Origin: Lates calcarifer
Taxonomy: Eukaryota; Chordata; Actinopteri; Centropomidae
Assembly (NCBI RefSeq): GCF_001640805.2
Contig: NC_066843.1
Coordinates: 2,850,380 to 2,914,379, forward strand
DNA length: 64,000 bases
Direction of reading: 5' to 3'
Below are positions 61,392-64,000 of the stretch, piece by piece. The notes under the pieces are model-generated. The model did no database searches. It saw only the letters and a program-made list of their open reading frames with translations, and had not been told where the DNA came from. The position numbers were made by a program, and so were the translations under genes. Each line of letters begins with the position of its first letter. The stretch's first letter is position 1.

Positions 61392-64000
61392 GTATGGCTT
61401 TAAATCAGACATGTAGGCCTTAAACCACACAGTATCCGGTTTTATTAGCATTTATTAATTAATATATGTATATATTTATCAAGTTATGGAATTATTTAGT
61501 CGGTTAAATAGATTAGCAGTTACATAATGTGAGTAACTAACACTTAATTAGTCTGTTTATGAATATTTTATTGTTATTTTCTGCTTAAAAGTTAATTAAT
61601 TTCATTATGTAGCATTTTTAAAAATAGATCTACCTGCTTTTTTTATCACTTATTCCACTTATTTACTTACATTTATACTTGCAAACTTTACTGACATGCA
61701 GTTTACTTTTTTATGGGTTTAATATACTAAAATACAATTTTTCAACTCCATTCGGCAACATTGCAGAAGATCAAGGTATTTTAAAACACGCCAGTCGTAA
61801 TCCCAACAGCTCGGCACTGCACATTTTTATTTTCCTTGGCAGTCCTGCAATGGTAAGCCCGTTTCTCATTTTGTTTTCGTTGGCAGCCAGTCAGGTGAGG
61901 TGAGAGCTGCCGAGTCACAATCTAAACCCGCAGGTAGATCACACAGGTTGTGTTTTAAGACATACCTGCAGCTGATGTCTTAATTCGATATTGTAGACAG
62001 ATCAGGGGCTGGATAGGCTCAGTGGGAGGTATTTTTTAGTGCAAGTGCAAGTGAATTAACCACCAAGAAATGTAATTTCACTTTCTGCATCACCACAGAG
62101 GAATTTCATTTAGTATCACGGCTCCTACAACTTCTGAGTCACATTTCTCTTGCAGAGAGTTTCCTCACACTCTCAGCTTTTAAAAGATAAAGATATCAGG
62201 TCAGGCTGTTATTTTTCACACCAGTGCATGTCAGAGGTGTTCACTGTCAGCTCGTGGGTGAGAGAAGAAGACGACAAACCAAGTGATTTGAGAGAAATGT
62301 CAGTGATACTGAGCCAAGGTTACAGAGGAGGGGGGGCTGGATCCTGCAGGCTGAGCGTGGAATGAAACGATCACAGACCTGGAATTAATGGGCTGTTTGC
62401 ACAGTGGGACAGCAGGGCACTGTAAATGTGAGGCCAAGGCTTTTACTTTACCCTTACAGAAAGAAGAGAGAGAGGGGGGAGGCAAACATTTACCTGTGCA
62501 TGTGTTTTCCATGTCACACGGTGTCCCAGCCACTCCTGTTGCAACCGTCTCTGATGGTCACACTCAGATGTCTTTCCTGACAGCTCAGTCAGACCGAACT
62601 TGTCATAAAATCTGCAACTGTTTTTAGGAAAACTTCCTCCAATCATCTGGCCTCCAGGCATCTCCCACCCCCTGTCACTCTTTAAGTTACAGCACTTCAA
62701 AGAGGGAGGATTAGGACGGGACGGGACGGGACGGGGGCCCCGGCACTAACACTAACACAGATGCATTCTGTCAGATGGATGTGTCTTGACATTAGCCACA
62801 CAAGAGGCGAGGGATTACTTTGTTAACAGGCTAATAGCACAGTAGCTGCTGCCAGGTGTGGAGCTGCTTTATGGAGTTTGTTTCCTGGGGAGGATCTCGC
62901 TGCCCGAGGCCCCCTCGGTGCCATAATTCCTCCTTGGCTCACGCTGTCTCTCCTGGATTAAACCCCTGTGGTTCAAAGCAGAAGTCAGACCAATTTGCCA
63001 GGTGCCAGACTCACTCAAGAAACACTTTCCTCTATTGTTTGTCTGTTGTGTTACAGAGCAAAGCCTCTGTAGTAGCTGCACGTCAACAAGATGGTTTGAC
63101 TCTTACGCTTATTTAAAGCAGTGTAGTAATAAAGAAAAATTAATTCCCAGAGCTCCAACAATTAGTTGTTTAACTGCTAAATCAATTAACAAGAACATAA
63201 CAGACAGTTAATTTCTCAGGCATAAAAAATCTACATTTTCTCTGGTTCAAGCCTCAAGTGTGAGAATTTCCTGCTTTCTCTGGTTTTACATGATTAGAAA
63301 TGTAATTTATTTGCAAGACATCTGATAACATCCCCCTGGACTATGGAAAATTGCAATGGGTAATTTTTTTCTGATGTTTTATAGACAAAATGATTAATCA
63401 ATTAACCAAGAAAAGAAGTGCCACAGGAAAGTGGAAACAAGGACAGTCAGGAATAAATAAAATGATAAACAGAAACAATAATAAGAGACAGAGCAAGGGA
63501 AACATTACATGTAAAAAAAAAAAAACAAAAAACGAGTTGAAAGCAAAGTGAAAAGGATCCGTTTTAAGATGCCACTTAAAAATGTTCCTGGATATCCTTT
63601 GGGAATGTTGGTGTTTTTGTTTTAGTTTAGAAGAAGCGTTGAAACAAGTTGCATCCTCAGGTTTCTTATTACTGTGTTTCATAACATCCCATAGAGCCAC
63701 TGTGGTCTAGGTGAATCTGTCACCAAGATCTGAGCTCTGAGCTGTTTAATTCATGTGAAGTCCAAAGCGTTAAACGATACAGGGAGCAGAGGCCGTACAG
63801 TTAATGTCACAGTTTAGTCTGTTTATTCATGGATTTTTGCTTGATGAGGTGTTTGTACAGGCCCTGTCCTGTGGTTTCTAGGTATTCCTCTTTCCTCTTC
63901 CATGCAGCTGAGATTAAGATTAACATGTTGCGTGGGGTTTTATTTATTTATTTAAACCTCAAGTTTTAGAGAGACTGCATGGGATTTTTTTTTCTGTGTG
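61392..64000. other. Right end of window, no gene seen
   Basis: AT-rich sequence with no supported exon. A tandem GGGAC run (GACGGGACGGGACGGGACGG) lies near 62717-62736 and an A-run near 63513. If the 61.3 kb exon is real, this is its first intron. Confidence 0.4.

Overview
The window looks like nuclear DNA of a ray-finned (teleost) fish. It holds four multi-exon vertebrate genes with GT-AG introns, short introns full of fish-type fold-back DNA transposons, and an EAAT2-like glutamate transporter that mammals do not keep at this location. BCAT2, HSD17B14 and KCNA7 lie close together on human 19q13.33, so the order seen here is an ancestral vertebrate neighbourhood. No prokaryotic feature, CRISPR array, rRNA or tRNA was seen.

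Layout. 1-985 is an AT-rich minisatellite running off the left edge. 3377-12524 (minus) is bcat2, mitochondrial branched-chain aminotransferase, all 11 coding exons. 13205-17606 (minus) is hsd17b14, an SDR-family 17-beta-hydroxysteroid dehydrogenase, 9 coding exons. 20309-24741 (plus) is kcna7, a Kv1 potassium channel, 2 coding exons split in the S1-S2 linker, with small upstream non-coding exons likely. 24742-31388 is a gene-free stretch between convergent genes. 31389-46258 (minus) is an EAAT2-type glutamate transporter in 10 coding exons, probably slc1a8; possible further 5' exons lie near 50.1 kb and 54.35 kb. 54.4-64 kb has no gene I can identify, but a CpG- and ETS-bearing promoter-like block with a candidate first exon sits at about 60.7-61.4 kb.

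The genes do not form one pathway. Two are metabolic (branched-chain amino acid transamination, steroid or sugar oxidation) and two are membrane proteins of excitable tissue (K+ channel, glutamate transporter). They are linked by shared ancestry of the locus, not by operon-like logic.

Most notable observations: (i) two otherwise intact genes each carry one exon with a single extra base relative to the conserved frame (bcat2 near 10582, EAAT near 44089); (ii) the transporter has an unusually long cytoplasmic tail of about 180 residues, proline-rich, then Ser-Pro/Arg repeats, then a charged segment, built from two exons; (iii) six copies of one long palindromic transposon family lie in 16 kb, mostly inside bcat2 introns; (iv) a composite of three repeats occurs in the same order in two introns of the transporter gene. 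All exon boundaries were read by eye from splice signals, frame continuity and family similarity; none has been tested against transcripts.
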